A stretch of DNA of 64,000 nucleotides from Nodosilinea sp. WJT8-NPBG4 (GCA_019359285.1 JAHHHQ010000065.1:1-64000); one strand, 5' to 3'; counted from the stretch's first letter, positions 44,101 to 53,667 are shown. A program made the numbers and translations. The notes: a model not told the origin generated them from the letters alone.

Positions 44101-46938
44101 ATGGTTCAGAATCTCAAATTTGATGCGGTCAGCGATCGCCTGCCACCCCAAAACATTGAGGCCGAAGAAGCCATTTTGGGCGGCATTTTGCTTGACCCTG
44201 AAGCCATTAACCGGGTGATGGAGATTCTCACCCCCGACGCCTTTTACATCGGTGCCCACCGCGATATTTACAAAGGGGCGCTGGCCCTCCACGCCAAGGG
44301 GCAGCCCGCCGATCTGATGACCATCGCCGTGTGGCTGAAGGACAACGGCAAACTCGAACAGGTAGGCGGCCAAACCCGCCTGGCTCAGCTAGTCGATCGC
44401 ACCATTAGCGCCGCCAACATCGACCAGTACGCCACCCTGGTGATGGATAAGTACACCCGCCGTCTGCTGATTCAAACCGGGGGCGAGATTTCTCAGCTGG
44501 GCTACGACACCACGCTGCCCATTGAAAATGTCATGGATCAGTCGGAGCAGCGGCTGTTTGGCATTACCCAATCACGACCCCAGGGGGGGCTCACCTCTAC
44601 GTCCGATATTTTGATTGAGACGTTTTCGGAGATCGAGCAGCGATCGCTCGGTGTCGTGCTTCCCGGCATCCCCTGCGGCTTCTACGACCTAGATGCCATG
44701 ACCCAGGGTTTTCAGCGCTCTGACCTGATTATTGCTGCTGCGAGACCGTCCATGGGCAAGTGCCTGAGTGCAGACGCAGAGATTGTGGTGGCCGACGGCA
44801 GCCTCAAAACTATCGGCGAAATTTACCGAGAGAAATCTGCCTCGCTGCTCACCCTGGGGGATAACTGGCGCTTTCGGCTCACCCAGCCCAGCGCCTACGT
44901 GGACGACGGCCACAAGCCTGTGTTTCGGGTGAGAACGCGATCGGGGCGAGCGATTGAGACGACCCTGAGCCATCCCTACCTGACCATTCAAGGCTGGCGG
45001 CCTTTGGCGGAGCTGGCGGTGGGCCAAAAAATTGCCGTGCCGAGAACACTGCCGGTGTTTGGCACCGAAACCCTGCCTGAGCATCAGATCAAACTGCTGG
45101 CCTATTTAATCGGCGATGGCTGTCTGACGGGCACCTCTCCCCAGTTCACCAACGAAAATTCTGCTATTCAAGCCGACTTCACCGCCGCTGCCCTAAATTT
45201 TCTAGGGGTGAAGGTGCGTAAGGAAACCTCCCAAGGCACCCGCACGCCAACCTTCTACGTCACCTCAGATAGCGAAGATTTGCAGCAGGCCCGTCAAATC
45301 TTTGGTCAACGACTCAAGGAATTGATTCAGGCCAGTGGCCAACCCGCTCGTAGGTTGGCCCAAACCCTGGAAGTTTCTCCCGGCTTGGTGACCCTGTGGC
45401 AGCAGGGCGTCTGTGCACCCAGCCCAAATACCTTCGAGCGCCTGTGCCAACTGCTCCAGGTTCTCCCCGAAACCTTGGCACCCGGTGGCCTCGCCACCAT
45501 CCGCTGGATGAGCCAAAACAATCTAACGCTTTGGCTCCAAGAACTGGGCGTTTGGGGCAAATCGGCCCACCAGAAAACCGTTCCAGCGGCGGTATTTCGG
45601 CTAGAGCGATCGCACCTCGCCCTCTTTCTAAATCGCTTATTCTCCACCGATGGCTGGGCCACCGTCCTCGCCTCTGGGCAGGCGCAACTGGGCTTTGCCA
45701 GCGTTAGCGAAACCCTGGCCCGCCAGGTGCAACACCTGCTGCTACGGTTTGGCATTTTGGCTCAGCTCAGGTTGCGATCGGTGAAGTATCAGGGTGGCTG
45801 TCGCCCCGCCTGGCAGCTCGACATCACCGATGCCCCCTCGATCAAGACATTCCTAAGCGACATTGGCATCTTTGGCAAAGAAGCAGCCTTAGATAAGGTT
45901 AAAACCGCCCTAACCAAACGCCGCTACCAAACCAACCGCGATCTAATTCCGGTGGAAATTTGGCACACCCTCCACGCCGCTAAGGGTGCTGAATCCTGGG
46001 TATCCCTGGCCACCCGCGCCGGTTTCCAGAGCACCAGCAATATCCACGCCGGCAAACGCGCTCCCACCCGCGATCGCCTCTTTGCCCTGGCCACTGCCCT
46101 AGAGCATCTAGAACTTCAGCACATCGCTACCAGCGAGGTGTATTGGGATGAAATTGTGGCGATCGAGCCCCAGGGGATAAAGCAGGTTTACGACCTCACC
46201 ATCCCCGACACCCACAACTTTGTCGCCAATGATATCTGCGTCCACAACACCAGCTTTGTGCTAAATATCGCCCGCAACATCGCCGCTCTCCAAAAGCTTC
46301 CGGTGGCGATCTACAGCCTGGAGATGTCGAAGGTGCAGCTAGTCTATCGCCTGCTCTCTAGCGAAGTGGAGATGGAAAGCAGTCGCCTGCGCACCGGGCG
46401 CATTGCCCAAAACGAGTGGGAAAAACTGGGCCACGCCATCAGCATTCTCTCCCAGATGCCGATTTTCATTGACGATACCCCCAGCATTTCGGTGACCGAA
46501 ATTCGCTCTCGCTGCCGCCGCCTTCAAGCCGAGCAGGGTGGGGCCCTGGGGTTAATTTTGATCGACTACCTCCAGCTGATGGAGGGCGGCGGCGACAACC
46601 GGGTGCAGGAATTGTCGAAGATGACGCGATCGCTCAAAGGTCTCGCCCGCGAACTCAACGTGCCAATCATCGCCCTCTCGCAGCTCAGCCGGGGAGTCGA
46701 ATCGCGCACCAACAAGCGCCCAATGATGAGCGATCTTCGTGAAAGTGGAGCGATCGAGCAGGACGCCGACTTGATCATGATGCTTTACCGCGAAGAGTAT
46801 TACGACCCCGACACGCCCGATCGCGGCATTGCCGAGATCATCATTACCAAGCACCGCAATGGCCCCACTGGCACTATCAAGCTGCTGTTCGAGCCGCAGT
46901 TTACCCGCTTCCGCAACCTAGCCACCCCTGGCATGTAG
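44101..46938 (+). CDS. dnaB: Replicative DNA helicase DnaB containing an intein
   Basis: 945 residues, of which 221-716 are an intein. The N-extein (1-220) has the DnaB N-terminal helical domain, PPQNIEAEEAILGGIL, and ends ARPSMGK. The C-extein continues TSFVLNIARN, so the Walker A loop GKT is restored only after splicing. Downstream are Walker B-type LILIDYLQLM and DLRESGAIEQDADLIMMLYREE (a second known intein site, empty here). The mature helicase would be about 449 residues, normal for DnaB. It unwinds DNA at the replication fork. Function depends on correct splicing of the intein. Confidence 0.96.
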   Translation: MVQNLKFDAVSDRLPPQNIEAEEAILGGILLDPEAINRVMEILTPDAFYIGAHRDIYKGALALHAKGQPADLMTIAVWLKDNGKLEQVGGQTRLAQLVDRTISAANIDQYATLVMDKYTRRLLIQTGGEISQLGYDTTLPIENVMDQSEQRLFGITQSRPQGGLTSTSDILIETFSEIEQRSLGVVLPGIPCGFYDLDAMTQGFQRSDLIIAAARPSMGKCLSADAEIVVADGSLKTIGEIYREKSASLLTLGDNWRFRLTQPSAYVDDGHKPVFRVRTRSGRAIETTLSHPYLTIQGWRPLAELAVGQKIAVPRTLPVFGTETLPEHQIKLLAYLIGDGCLTGTSPQFTNENSAIQADFTAAALNFLGVKVRKETSQGTRTPTFYVTSDSEDLQQARQIFGQRLKELIQASGQPARRLAQTLEVSPGLVTLWQQGVCAPSPNTFERLCQLLQVLPETLAPGGLATIRWMSQNNLTLWLQELGVWGKSAHQKTVPAAVFRLERSHLALFLNRLFSTDGWATVLASGQAQLGFASVSETLARQVQHLLLRFGILAQLRLRSVKYQGGCRPAWQLDITDAPSIKTFLSDIGIFGKEAALDKVKTALTKRRYQTNRDLIPVEIWHTLHAAKGAESWVSLATRAGFQSTSNIHAGKRAPTRDRLFALATALEHLELQHIATSEVYWDEIVAIEPQGIKQVYDLTIPDTHNFVANDICVHNTSFVLNIARNIAALQKLPVAIYSLEMSKVQLVYRLLSSEVEMESSRLRTGRIAQNEWEKLGHAISILSQMPIFIDDTPSISVTEIRSRCRRLQAEQGGALGLILIDYLQLMEGGGDNRVQELSKMTRSLKGLARELNVPIIALSQLSRGVESRTNKRPMMSDLRESGAIEQDADLIMMLYREEYYDPDTPDRGIAEIIITKHRNGPTGTIKLLFEPQFTRFRNLATPGM
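44761..46248 (+). mobile_element. DnaB intein with LAGLIDADG endonuclease and HTH insert
   Basis: 496 residues, from Cys221 to Asn716. Splicing blocks are clear: block A starts CLSADAEIVVADGS, block B has TTLSHPYLTIQGW, and blocks F/G end VYDLTIPDTHNFVAN and VHN. The following extein residue is Thr. Two LAGLIDADG-like motifs, LLAYLIGDG (332-340) and LALFLNRLFSTDGWA (506-520), each keep the acid. Between them, about 398-462 (FGQRLKELIQASG, ARRLAQTLEVSPGLVTLWQQG) reads as an XRE-like helix-turn-helix. The insertion point is the P-loop, one of the recurring DnaB intein sites. Confidence 0.92.
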
Positions 46939-47038
46939 ATGGGCAGGGGTCAGAGGATTGGGGATGCGAGCTAGCCCTGAACCCTAACTGCGGTAAAAGC
47001 TTTTTATAATTGCAGCAACTCCTCTGTGCGGTCAGTCA

Positions 47039-47506
47039 ATGCAGTTTCCTACCACCTCAGAGCAAAAGCCTAGTCTCTACGACCAAGACTTTTATCGCTG
47101 GATTCAAAAGACTGTCCATGCGCTTAAACATCGCGAACTAGAGCAGGTGGACTGGGAAAACCTCATCGAAGAAATCGACAGCATGGGCCGCAGCGAGAAA
47201 AAGGAGCTAAAAAGCCGCCTTCTGGTCATTCTTGAGCACTTGCTAAAGCTGATGTTTTGGGAGTCAGAAAAAGCTCAAAACCGTCGGGGCTGGCGCAGCA
47301 CCATCATTGAGCAGCGCAGCCAACTGGAGCTGCTGATAGAAGATAGCCCTAGCCTCAAGCCCATGGTGGAGGAGCTTTTTGTGGAATTCTATGCCAGGGC
47401 TAGAAGTCAGGTTTTGCAGAAAAGTGATCTGCCGAGCAGTTGCATTCCCACCCTGCCGCCGTTCTCCGCTGAGGACGCTCTCGATACCAATTTTCTGCCG
47501 CGCTGA
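47039..47506 (+). CDS. DUF29 domain-containing protein
   Basis: 155 residues. The run SLYDQDFYRWIQKTVHALKHRELEQVDW, NLIEEIDSMGRSEKKELKSRL and LLKLMFWE is typical of DUF29, a small helical family abundant in cyanobacteria. Function is unknown. It follows dnaB by 100 bp and precedes a dienelactone hydrolase gene. The start ATG is the first in frame; no strong ribosome-binding site is seen. Confidence 0.88.
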   Translation: MQFPTTSEQKPSLYDQDFYRWIQKTVHALKHRELEQVDWENLIEEIDSMGRSEKKELKSRLLVILEHLLKLMFWESEKAQNRRGWRSTIIEQRSQLELLIEDSPSLKPMVEELFVEFYARARSQVLQKSDLPSSCIPTLPPFSAEDALDTNFLPR

Positions 47507-47635
47507 GCTTTAGCAGGCTGGGTGGGGATTGTGGCACCCAACCTCGGGGGCTTAGATTTTGCTCCTTTGAGAGGTAATCTAGCGATCGCGCAGCCTCTCT
47601 TTTAGAGCATCGCACTCAACCTCAGGAGACCTCCC

Positions 47636-48304
47636 ATGGGCGACATCATTAGCTTTAATCGACCCGATGGCCAATCGTGCCAGGGCTACTACGTCGAGCC
47701 AGCCAGCGGCAGCACCGCCCCCGGCATTGTCGTGATTCAGGAGTGGTGGGGTCTCAACGACCAGATCAAGGGCGTGGCCGACCAGTTGGTGCAGCAGGGC
47801 TACCGGGTGCTGGTGCCCGACCTCTACAAAGGCGAAGTCACCGTCGAAACCGCCGAGGCCGAGCACCTGATGGACAACCTCGACTTTGGCGATGCCGCCA
47901 CCCAAAACATTCGCGGCGCGGTGCAGCACCTCAAGGCCTCCAGCCCCAAGGTGGCGGTGCTGGGCTACTGCATGGGTGGGGCGCTCACCGTGCTAGCCGC
48001 CGTCTATGTGCCCGAAGCCGACGTGGCGGTGTGCTGGTATGGGGTGCCGCCCGCAGAGGCCGCCGACACCCGCACGATTTCGATTCCCTTTCAGGGGCAT
48101 TTTGCCGAGCGGGACGAGTTCTTTCCGCCTGAACAGGTGAAGGCTTTTGAAGCACGGCTTCAGGAGGGCGGCGTGAAGTACGAATCTTACTGGTACGACG
48201 CTCACCACGCCTTTGGCAACGAAAACAACGACATCCATGACCCCGAGACGACGAAGCTGGCCTGGGAGCGATCGCTGACCTTCCTCGCCACCCACCTGGC
48301 CTAG
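47636..48304 (+). CDS. Dienelactone hydrolase-family protein
   Basis: 222 residues of the alpha/beta hydrolase fold. Early GIVVIQEWWGLNDQIKGVAD, the nucleophile elbow GYCMGGALT (Cys instead of Ser, as in dienelactone hydrolase), FAERDEFFPPEQV with the acid, and SYWYDAHHAFGNE with the histidine give the triad Cys-Asp-His. It hydrolyses lactone or ester substrates in the cytosol; the natural substrate is not known. Its stop overlaps the convergent Uma2 gene by four bases. Confidence 0.93.
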   Translation: MGDIISFNRPDGQSCQGYYVEPASGSTAPGIVVIQEWWGLNDQIKGVADQLVQQGYRVLVPDLYKGEVTVETAEAEHLMDNLDFGDAATQNIRGAVQHLKASSPKVAVLGYCMGGALTVLAAVYVPEADVAVCWYGVPPAEAADTRTISIPFQGHFAERDEFFPPEQVKAFEARLQEGGVKYESYWYDAHHAFGNENNDIHDPETTKLAWERSLTFLATHLA

Positions 48305-49080
48305 GGTTGGTCTGGGTCAATCCCTTGGGCTCGGAGCAGGGCGGCCAGGCGATCGGCCCGCTGGCACTCTGTCTCAGCCCGCTGGTGCTCTGCCTCGGCT
48401 CTCTGGCGTTCTGTCTCGGCCCGCTGGTGTTCGATCTTGGCTTGTTCAGAACTCCAGAGCAGCAGGTTGCCATCGGCATCCCACCAGCGCAGCCAGTGCA
48501 GGTTTTGGGCCAAACGCTCTCCCTGCCACACGCCCAAAAACAGCTCTAGCTCAGGCACCCAGAAGTGGCCCAAACTATTTGGAGTCTGAGCCTCGTAGCG
48601 TCCGTTTTGCAGCTGCCGCACCTCCAGCACTGCGCTTAGGGGGTCATAGATGGCGTAGGTCGGCACCTGCAAAATCTGCTCGTAGACGTACAGCTTGCCG
48701 TAGGGCGGAATCGCCCGAATTGACAGCTCGCCGTTGTCTTCTGCTGAGAGAAATTCCATCACCACCGCTACGGGGTCACCCTCCAGGTTAGGGGTGTAGC
48801 TACGGCGCACCACTCCGGAGGGCGTGGGGTGAACTCGGGGCACATAAAACCAGTCCGGCGCTTTGACTACGGTTTCTCCGGCCACCCCCGCCACCAGGGC
48901 AAAGTTAGAGCCCACCAGCATGTCCGATCGCAGGCGTTGGGCCGCCCCCAAGGCATCGGTGAGGGCGGCCGCTAGGGGCGGTTGCTGAATGTTTTCCACT
49001 GGATCATCGGGCAGTAAAAAATCGGCGGGCAGGGGGGGCCAGGTGATGGTGGGGCCAGTGCGGGGCTGAGCTTGAACCAT
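48301..49080 (-). CDS. Uma2-family putative endonuclease with coiled-coil tail
   Basis: 259 residues. The Uma2 core has VVKAPDWFYVPRV with the conserved Asp, PVAVVMEFLSAEDN for the E-x-V position, and YEQILQVPTYAIYDP near the end of the core. After about 212 comes a tail of heptad units built on HQRAETERQRAEAE, which should form a coiled coil, and a short QGIDPDQP end. Such tails are common in longer Uma2 proteins. It overlaps the dienelactone hydrolase gene at the 3' end (convergent). Confidence 0.87.
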   Translation of the reverse strand: MVQAQPRTGPTITWPPLPADFLLPDDPVENIQQPPLAAALTDALGAAQRLRSDMLVGSNFALVAGVAGETVVKAPDWFYVPRVHPTPSGVVRRSYTPNLEGDPVAVVMEFLSAEDNGELSIRAIPPYGKLYVYEQILQVPTYAIYDPLSAVLEVRQLQNGRYEAQTPNSLGHFWVPELELFLGVWQGERLAQNLHWLRWWDADGNLLLWSSEQAKIEHQRAETERQRAEAEHQRAETECQRADRLAALLRAQGIDPDQP

Positions 49081-49196
49081 GGTCGTTCCTCAGGCAAAAC
49101 CGTTTGCGGCGGTTGTCTGTCTCTATCCTAATCTGTCGCTTCTCTGCTGCTGAATAAAGGGCGTTACTTACCGCAAGTATGATTTGCCCCCCCAAC

Positions 49197-49246
49197 CCCC
49201 CAATTCTGGGGGGAGCCAGAGTCTCAAAGTCCCCCAGAATTGGGGG
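49197..49246. repeat. Palindromic REP-like intergenic repeat
   Basis: CCCCCAATTCTGGGGG (49197-49212) and CCCCCAGAATTGGGGG (49231-49246) are exact inverse copies around an 18-base spacer, with further imperfect pairing outside. It sits between the Uma2 start and the CheR stop and may act as a terminator or protein-binding hairpin. Confidence 0.65.
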
Positions 49247-49316
49247 ATTTTGGGGGCCATGCAGCGTCTAAAGGTTTTGCCGGTTCATTCCTCGATTCAG
49301 CAACGCCGAATAAAGG

Positions 49317-51170
49317 CTATTCCATGATCAGGATCACGCCCTGCACCTGCTTTTTGGCGTTTACCAGGGGGGTGCAGGTAATGCGGCAGCTCAGGCTGCG
49401 GCCCTTGCGGTTGACGGCCTGAACGGTCAGCTCGACGGAGTCGGCGACGGTCGAGGCCAGGCAGTCGCGAATGGGCTGGCGCAGCTGCGCGACCGGCAGG
49501 CCCATATCTAAGTTGAGGAAATATTGGCCGACGACTTCTTCGGGGCGCAGACCCCAGAGGTCTTCGGCTTGGGTGTTCCAAATTTGCACTTGCAGGTCGC
49601 GGTTGACCACCGCCACACCGCCCTTGAGGCTGGCGAACACGCATTCTAGAAACGTGTTGCTTTTATTCAGGTCGCCGCTACTGCGCTGGAGTTCTTCGTT
49701 GAGGGTTTGGAGTTCTTCGTTGGCCGATTGCAGTTCTTCGTTCATGGTTTCCAACTCTTCGTTGGTCGACTGCAATTCTTCGTTGGTGGTCTCTAGTTCT
49801 TCGTTGGTGGATTGCAATTCTTCGTTGGTGGTCTCTAGTTCTTCGTTGGTGGATTGCAGCTCTTCGTAGGCCATCTCCAGCTCTTGGTTGGCATGCTCTA
49901 GCTCTGCCTGCAACCGTTTGAACTGAGTAATATCGATAAAGCTAATGCTGGCCCCCAGAATGGCGTTGTCGTGGCCAAACAGCGGGGCAATCTGCACCTC
50001 GAGGAAAACGGTCTCACCCCGAGGAGTTTGCCAGGCGATATCGGATAGGGTGACGGGGCGGCGGCGTTTGTAGGTTTCTTCTAGGCAAGAGCGCAGCTCT
50101 ACGGGGCGATAGGAAAGTTCTAAATCTTGCAGGGGGCGACCGATATCCTGTGGGGAGAGACCAAAGAGCACCCTGACGCGCTGGTTGGCCAGCACCAACA
50201 CACCGTCGTGCCTGAGCACAATGCGGGCCACTGGGCTGACGTCAAAGGCGGTCTCTAGCAGATGTAGCTGGTCGGTCAGGACATCGGGGCTGGCTTCGCG
50301 ACCGGTTTGAGCCATGATCAGCAGGCGATCGCGCCCAGTCAACCGGGGCACTTTAGTAAAGATGCGCCCCTTGAGCTGCACTGGGCTAAACAGGTCGGTA
50401 TGGGTGAGCAGCATTTCGGCTTTGCCTAAAAACAGATAGCCGTTGTCATTGAGGCCAAAGTGAAACCGGGTCAAAATTCGGCCTTGGGTTTCAGCGTTGA
50501 AATACATCAGCGTGTTGCGGCACAGCAGCAGGTCAATCCTAGAGATGGGGGCATCTTGAACCAGGTCGTGGCGGCCAAAAATTACCAGACGCCGCAGCTC
50601 TTTGCTAAAGGTGTAGACCCCGTCTTTATGGTCAAAAAATTCCTTGAGCTGGGCTTCTGACAGGCCGTCTATCTTGTGCTTGGAGTAGGTGGCCTGGCGC
50701 GCCTCGGTCAGCGCGTCTTCGTCGAGATCGGTGGCATAGATTTTGACCCTGGATTGAAACTCCTCAACGCCCAGCATCTCTGCCAGCATCATGGCAATGG
50801 AGTAGGTTTCTTCTCCAGAGGCGCAGCCAGCGCTCCAAACTCGAATGGGGTCGGTGTCTTCCTTGGAGTGCAAAATTGCCGGTACAACCTCGTTCCGCAG
50901 GGCCTGCCAGCTAGTGGAATCGCGAAAAAATGCGGTGACGTTGATCAGCAGCGTGTTGAACAAATACTGAAACTCATCGGGATGCACTTCTAAATAGTCG
51001 GTGTATTCGCTAAAACTGGTGACACCGACCGTCTGCATGCGGCGGGTGACACGCCGCATGAGGCTGGGCTGTTTGTAGCCCGTAAAGTCAAACCCCCGGT
51101 TGCTGCGAACGTAGTTTAGTAGGGTTCTAAAGTCGGCCGCATCGCCAAAATCTTCTAAGTTTGAGGTCAC
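49317..51170 (-). CDS. CheR-type methyltransferase with PAS domains and coiled coil
   Basis: 617 residues. The CheR N-terminal domain (FRTLLNYVRSNRGFDFTGYK) leads to an SAM-binding domain with RVWSAGCASGEETYSIAM and LLCRNTLMYF. A PAS domain follows at about 300-415. The coiled coil at about 420-500 is built of near-exact heptads NEELETT / NEELQST repeated. A second PAS domain (about 510-617) ends the protein without a kinase domain. CheR methylates chemoreceptor glutamates. In many bacteria CheB, CheR, PAS and kinase are fused in one chain; here they are split. The CheB gene lies three bases upstream, so the two are cotranslated. Confidence 0.92.
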   Translation of the reverse strand: MTSNLEDFGDAADFRTLLNYVRSNRGFDFTGYKQPSLMRRVTRRMQTVGVTSFSEYTDYLEVHPDEFQYLFNTLLINVTAFFRDSTSWQALRNEVVPAILHSKEDTDPIRVWSAGCASGEETYSIAMMLAEMLGVEEFQSRVKIYATDLDEDALTEARQATYSKHKIDGLSEAQLKEFFDHKDGVYTFSKELRRLVIFGRHDLVQDAPISRIDLLLCRNTLMYFNAETQGRILTRFHFGLNDNGYLFLGKAEMLLTHTDLFSPVQLKGRIFTKVPRLTGRDRLLIMAQTGREASPDVLTDQLHLLETAFDVSPVARIVLRHDGVLVLANQRVRVLFGLSPQDIGRPLQDLELSYRPVELRSCLEETYKRRRPVTLSDIAWQTPRGETVFLEVQIAPLFGHDNAILGASISFIDITQFKRLQAELEHANQELEMAYEELQSTNEELETTNEELQSTNEELETTNEELQSTNEELETMNEELQSANEELQTLNEELQRSSGDLNKSNTFLECVFASLKGGVAVVNRDLQVQIWNTQAEDLWGLRPEEVVGQYFLNLDMGLPVAQLRQPIRDCLASTVADSVELTVQAVNRKGRSLSCRITCTPLVNAKKQVQGVILIME

Positions 51171-51173
51171 AGA

Positions 51174-51785
51174 CTACATCCTTGCTTGCTGCACCAGGTT
51201 TACCAGGGTTTGGGGAATCGATTCTAGGGGCAAAACCCAGTCTACCTGGTGGGTATCAATGGCAGACTGGGGCATGCCAGCCACATCGGCGGTAGCCGGA
51301 TCTTGCACAATCACCCGACCGCCGTGCTGCTTGATGGCCGAGATGCCGGCCGCGCCATCTCGGCCATAGCCGGTCAGAACGACGGCGATCGCCCGCTCCC
51401 CAAAGCGCTCGGCCACCGACACCAGGGTACAGTCGGCGGCGGGCCGAGCATAGTTTACTTTAGCGGTATGGGTCAGGCGCAGGGTGCGACCGCTCCCAAT
51501 CAGCAGGTGGTGGTCAGGGGGGGCGGTGTAGATCGTCCCGGCCTGCAGTGACTCGCCGAGGGTGGCGTCTTTGACGGTGAGCGACGTCATCGGCTGTAAG
51601 ACCTGGGGCAGCAGGCTGGTCATGTTGGGGTCAATGTGCAGGACAATGACAATGGCGGCGGCAAAATCGGCAGGCAGCTGGGGCAGCAGCTGAGCCAACG
51701 CTTTAATGCCTCCGGCGGAGGCTGCGATTGCCACGATGTCAAATCGCACCGCTAAAAATAGCACTGAGGACGGCGAAGCATTCAT
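51174..51785 (-). CDS. CheB methylesterase domain protein (single domain)
   Basis: 203 residues with only the methylesterase domain. The catalytic residues fit the family: Ser in AASAGGIKAL, His in VLHIDPNM, Asp in LTGYGRDGAAG. The usual receiver domain is absent, so activity is not controlled by phosphorylation in the standard way. It is encoded three bases before the CheR gene, and both may act on the same receptor or another protein. The start ATG at 51785 gives a slightly hydrophobic N-terminus. Confidence 0.92.
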   Translation of the reverse strand: MNASPSSVLFLAVRFDIVAIAASAGGIKALAQLLPQLPADFAAAIVIVLHIDPNMTSLLPQVLQPMTSLTVKDATLGESLQAGTIYTAPPDHHLLIGSGRTLRLTHTAKVNYARPAADCTLVSVAERFGERAIAVVLTGYGRDGAAGISAIKQHGGRVIVQDPATADVAGMPQSAIDTHQVDWVLPLESIPQTLVNLVQQARM

Positions 51786-52261
51786 AGGTTTTAGGCCAAC
51801 AGCCCGGTGTCTGGTCTAGCATGACGGCAAAATGACGACCTAAGGCCCAAGCCCAACCAGAGCAAACGATAGAAGATTATGGTAGGGAAAAGAGTCTCAA
51901 CCTCGGGATGGTTGGAGCGCGATCGCCAGCCTCGCCAAACCGATAGAAAAGGGTTGCAGACGCCTATCTTGTGAATCAGTCTAGACCCCTTCTGCCGTCA
52001 GAAGCAGCACTCTAGCTTTAATTCACTAAATGAAATAAACAGCCATGGTGATGTCGTCCCATTTTGACCTAGATGATCAATGATCCTAACGGCTGATTAG
52101 GGAAAAGTTTTGCTTCTGACAGCGAAAGTAACGGTTCTCTTAATCTCCCCTAAAAGAAAGACTTTCACCATCTTTTTAACGAAGGCGGGGAACATCAGTC
52201 GGTGACTCAAGCGCCAACAAATCGCGTTTCAAACGCCCGCTCAAACTCTCAGAAAATGGGT
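51786..52261. other. Intergenic region of 476 bp
   Basis: This lies between two minus-strand CheB genes. No conserved reading frame, hairpin with T-run or tRNA-like sequence was seen. It is AT-richer than its flanks and presumably carries the promoter of the CheB-CheR pair and the transcript end of the upstream CheB gene. Confidence 0.4.
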
Positions 52262-53365
52262 TCACCCGGTCTGCAGGCTCTTAGGAATGGTGTCTCCTTG
52301 GAGATGAATTTCTTTTTGATTGAGAATCAGCTGCCTGACGAGATTAGCGTTGTCTTCGGCCTCCATCGCCCGTTTTGAAAACTGTTCGGCTGATTGGGTG
52401 CGCTTTTGCTCGTAGGCGTGGGCCATCAGCCGGCGAGACAGGGCGGCTCGCTCTTCGATCGCCCGGACTGCCGTCCACAGAGCGCGCTCTAGGTTTTCAC
52501 CATGGAGCGTCATCAAACTGTCGAGGGAGTAGGCGTGGCCAACGTGGCAGCGATACCGCAGCAGATTGTAGGCGTCCCGCAGTTCCCACAGCACGCCACC
52601 ACAGTCGGGGCAGGTGAAGGGAGAGGCCGCGTTGGGCCGCTCCCCTTTTTCGGCGGAGGTTTTCTCTAGGTCAACGATTTCCTCTTCAGGAACTTGTGGA
52701 TTACTTGTCATGGGAATTTCCTGGGTGATAGGAGTTTCCTGGGTGATAGGAGTTTCCTGGGTGATAGGAGTTTCCTGGGTGATAGGAGTTTCCTGTGTAA
52801 CATCCGCTGCTAAATCCACAATGTGGTTGGCCAGCTCGGTAAGCGGCAGCACTCGATCGACAGGGACATGGGCGATCGCATTTTCCGGCATGCTTCTGAA
52901 CAGGGCTTCTTCAGGGTCTTGCACCAGAGTGACCCCGCCCTCGGCTTTAATCACCTGTAGACCATGGGTGCCGTCGTCTAACATACCCGTGAGCACCACC
53001 CCCACGGTGTTGGGGCCATAGGCCTGAGCCGCCGAACGAAACAGAATGTCGATGGCGGGGCGATAGCCGTTTTCTCTAGGGCCCCGGTTCAGCTCGATGG
53101 CGTCGCGATGAACCAGCAGATGGTAGTCGGGCGGGGCTACATAGATGCGCCCTGGCCGAATGGCTTCGCCGTCGTGGGGGTGGACAGCCGGTAGGGTTTT
53201 GACGCGGCTGAGAATATCAGGCAAATAACTCACGCTACCGGCCGGAAAATGTACTACCACAAAGATTGCGGCGTTGAGCTGAGGGGGCAATTGCTCAACG
53301 AGCCGAACCAACGCTTCAACCCCACCTGCAGAAGCACCAATGACAACGACACGACAACTGGTCAC
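52262..53365 (-). CDS. CheB-family methylesterase with C-terminal zinc motif
   Basis: 367 residues. The methylesterase domain (1-190) keeps Ser in GASAGGVEAL, His in VVVHFPAG and Asp in LTGMLDDGTHG. A linker then contains four exact QETPIT units. The C-terminal part has CPDCG and, 20 residues on, CHVGHAYS, which together look like a zinc site, followed by a helical bundle. It lacks a receiver domain. A second CheB beside a CheB-CheR pair suggests two esterases acting in one local adaptation system, or on different targets; the sequence cannot distinguish these. Confidence 0.9.
   Translation of the reverse strand: MTSCRVVVIGASAGGVEALVRLVEQLPPQLNAAIFVVVHFPAGSVSYLPDILSRVKTLPAVHPHDGEAIRPGRIYVAPPDYHLLVHRDAIELNRGPRENGYRPAIDILFRSAAQAYGPNTVGVVLTGMLDDGTHGLQVIKAEGGVTLVQDPEEALFRSMPENAIAHVPVDRVLPLTELANHIVDLAADVTQETPITQETPITQETPITQETPITQEIPMTSNPQVPEEEIVDLEKTSAEKGERPNAASPFTCPDCGGVLWELRDAYNLLRYRCHVGHAYSLDSLMTLHGENLERALWTAVRAIEERAALSRRLMAHAYEQKRTQSAEQFSKRAMEAEDNANLVRQLILNQKEIHLQGDTIPKSLQTG
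52723..52794. repeat. 18-bp in-frame tandem repeat, four exact copies
   Basis: GGGTGATAGGAGTTTCCT is repeated four times without change inside the CheB coding sequence, encoding QETPIT on the minus strand; a degenerate fifth copy flanks it. Because the unit is a multiple of three, copy-number change alters linker length without frameshift. Confidence 0.9.
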
Positions 53366-53667
53366 AATTTGCTCCTGCCAGCGGCGTTAATAACGTGAAC
53401 AAGTAATTCTTAATTTCGTCTAACTAAAAGCTTAACCAAACTGTTCAGCGTTAACATCCCCCAAAAGCCTGTATGTGGCAGACGGCTAGTTTTTGGGAAA
53501 TAGGGCCATAGCGGCCGTTTGGCCGAGGGCGGCAGCGCGATCGGGCGATCGCCAAAAATCATCCTCTGGACAGATAAAAATTGACGCCGACTCCAGGAGT
53601 ATTAACATCAATTAAGAGCGAGCAAACTTGACCTTGGTGCGCTAAAACGCCAAAGTTTGGAGAATTC
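53366..53667. other. Divergent promoter region of 302 bp
   Basis: This separates CheB (minus) and wrbA (plus). It contains two HIP1-like sites near 53540. No additional gene is apparent. It should hold the promoters of both genes; I did not find a convincing pair of boxes. Confidence 0.4.

Noticed and set aside
49471..49869. Ser-rich plus-strand frame opposite the CheR coiled coil
   Set aside because: Antisense of NEELE heptad codons; not a gene.
52723..52794. Regular repeats as a possible CRISPR
   Set aside because: Units are contiguous without spacers and encode QETPIT in frame.
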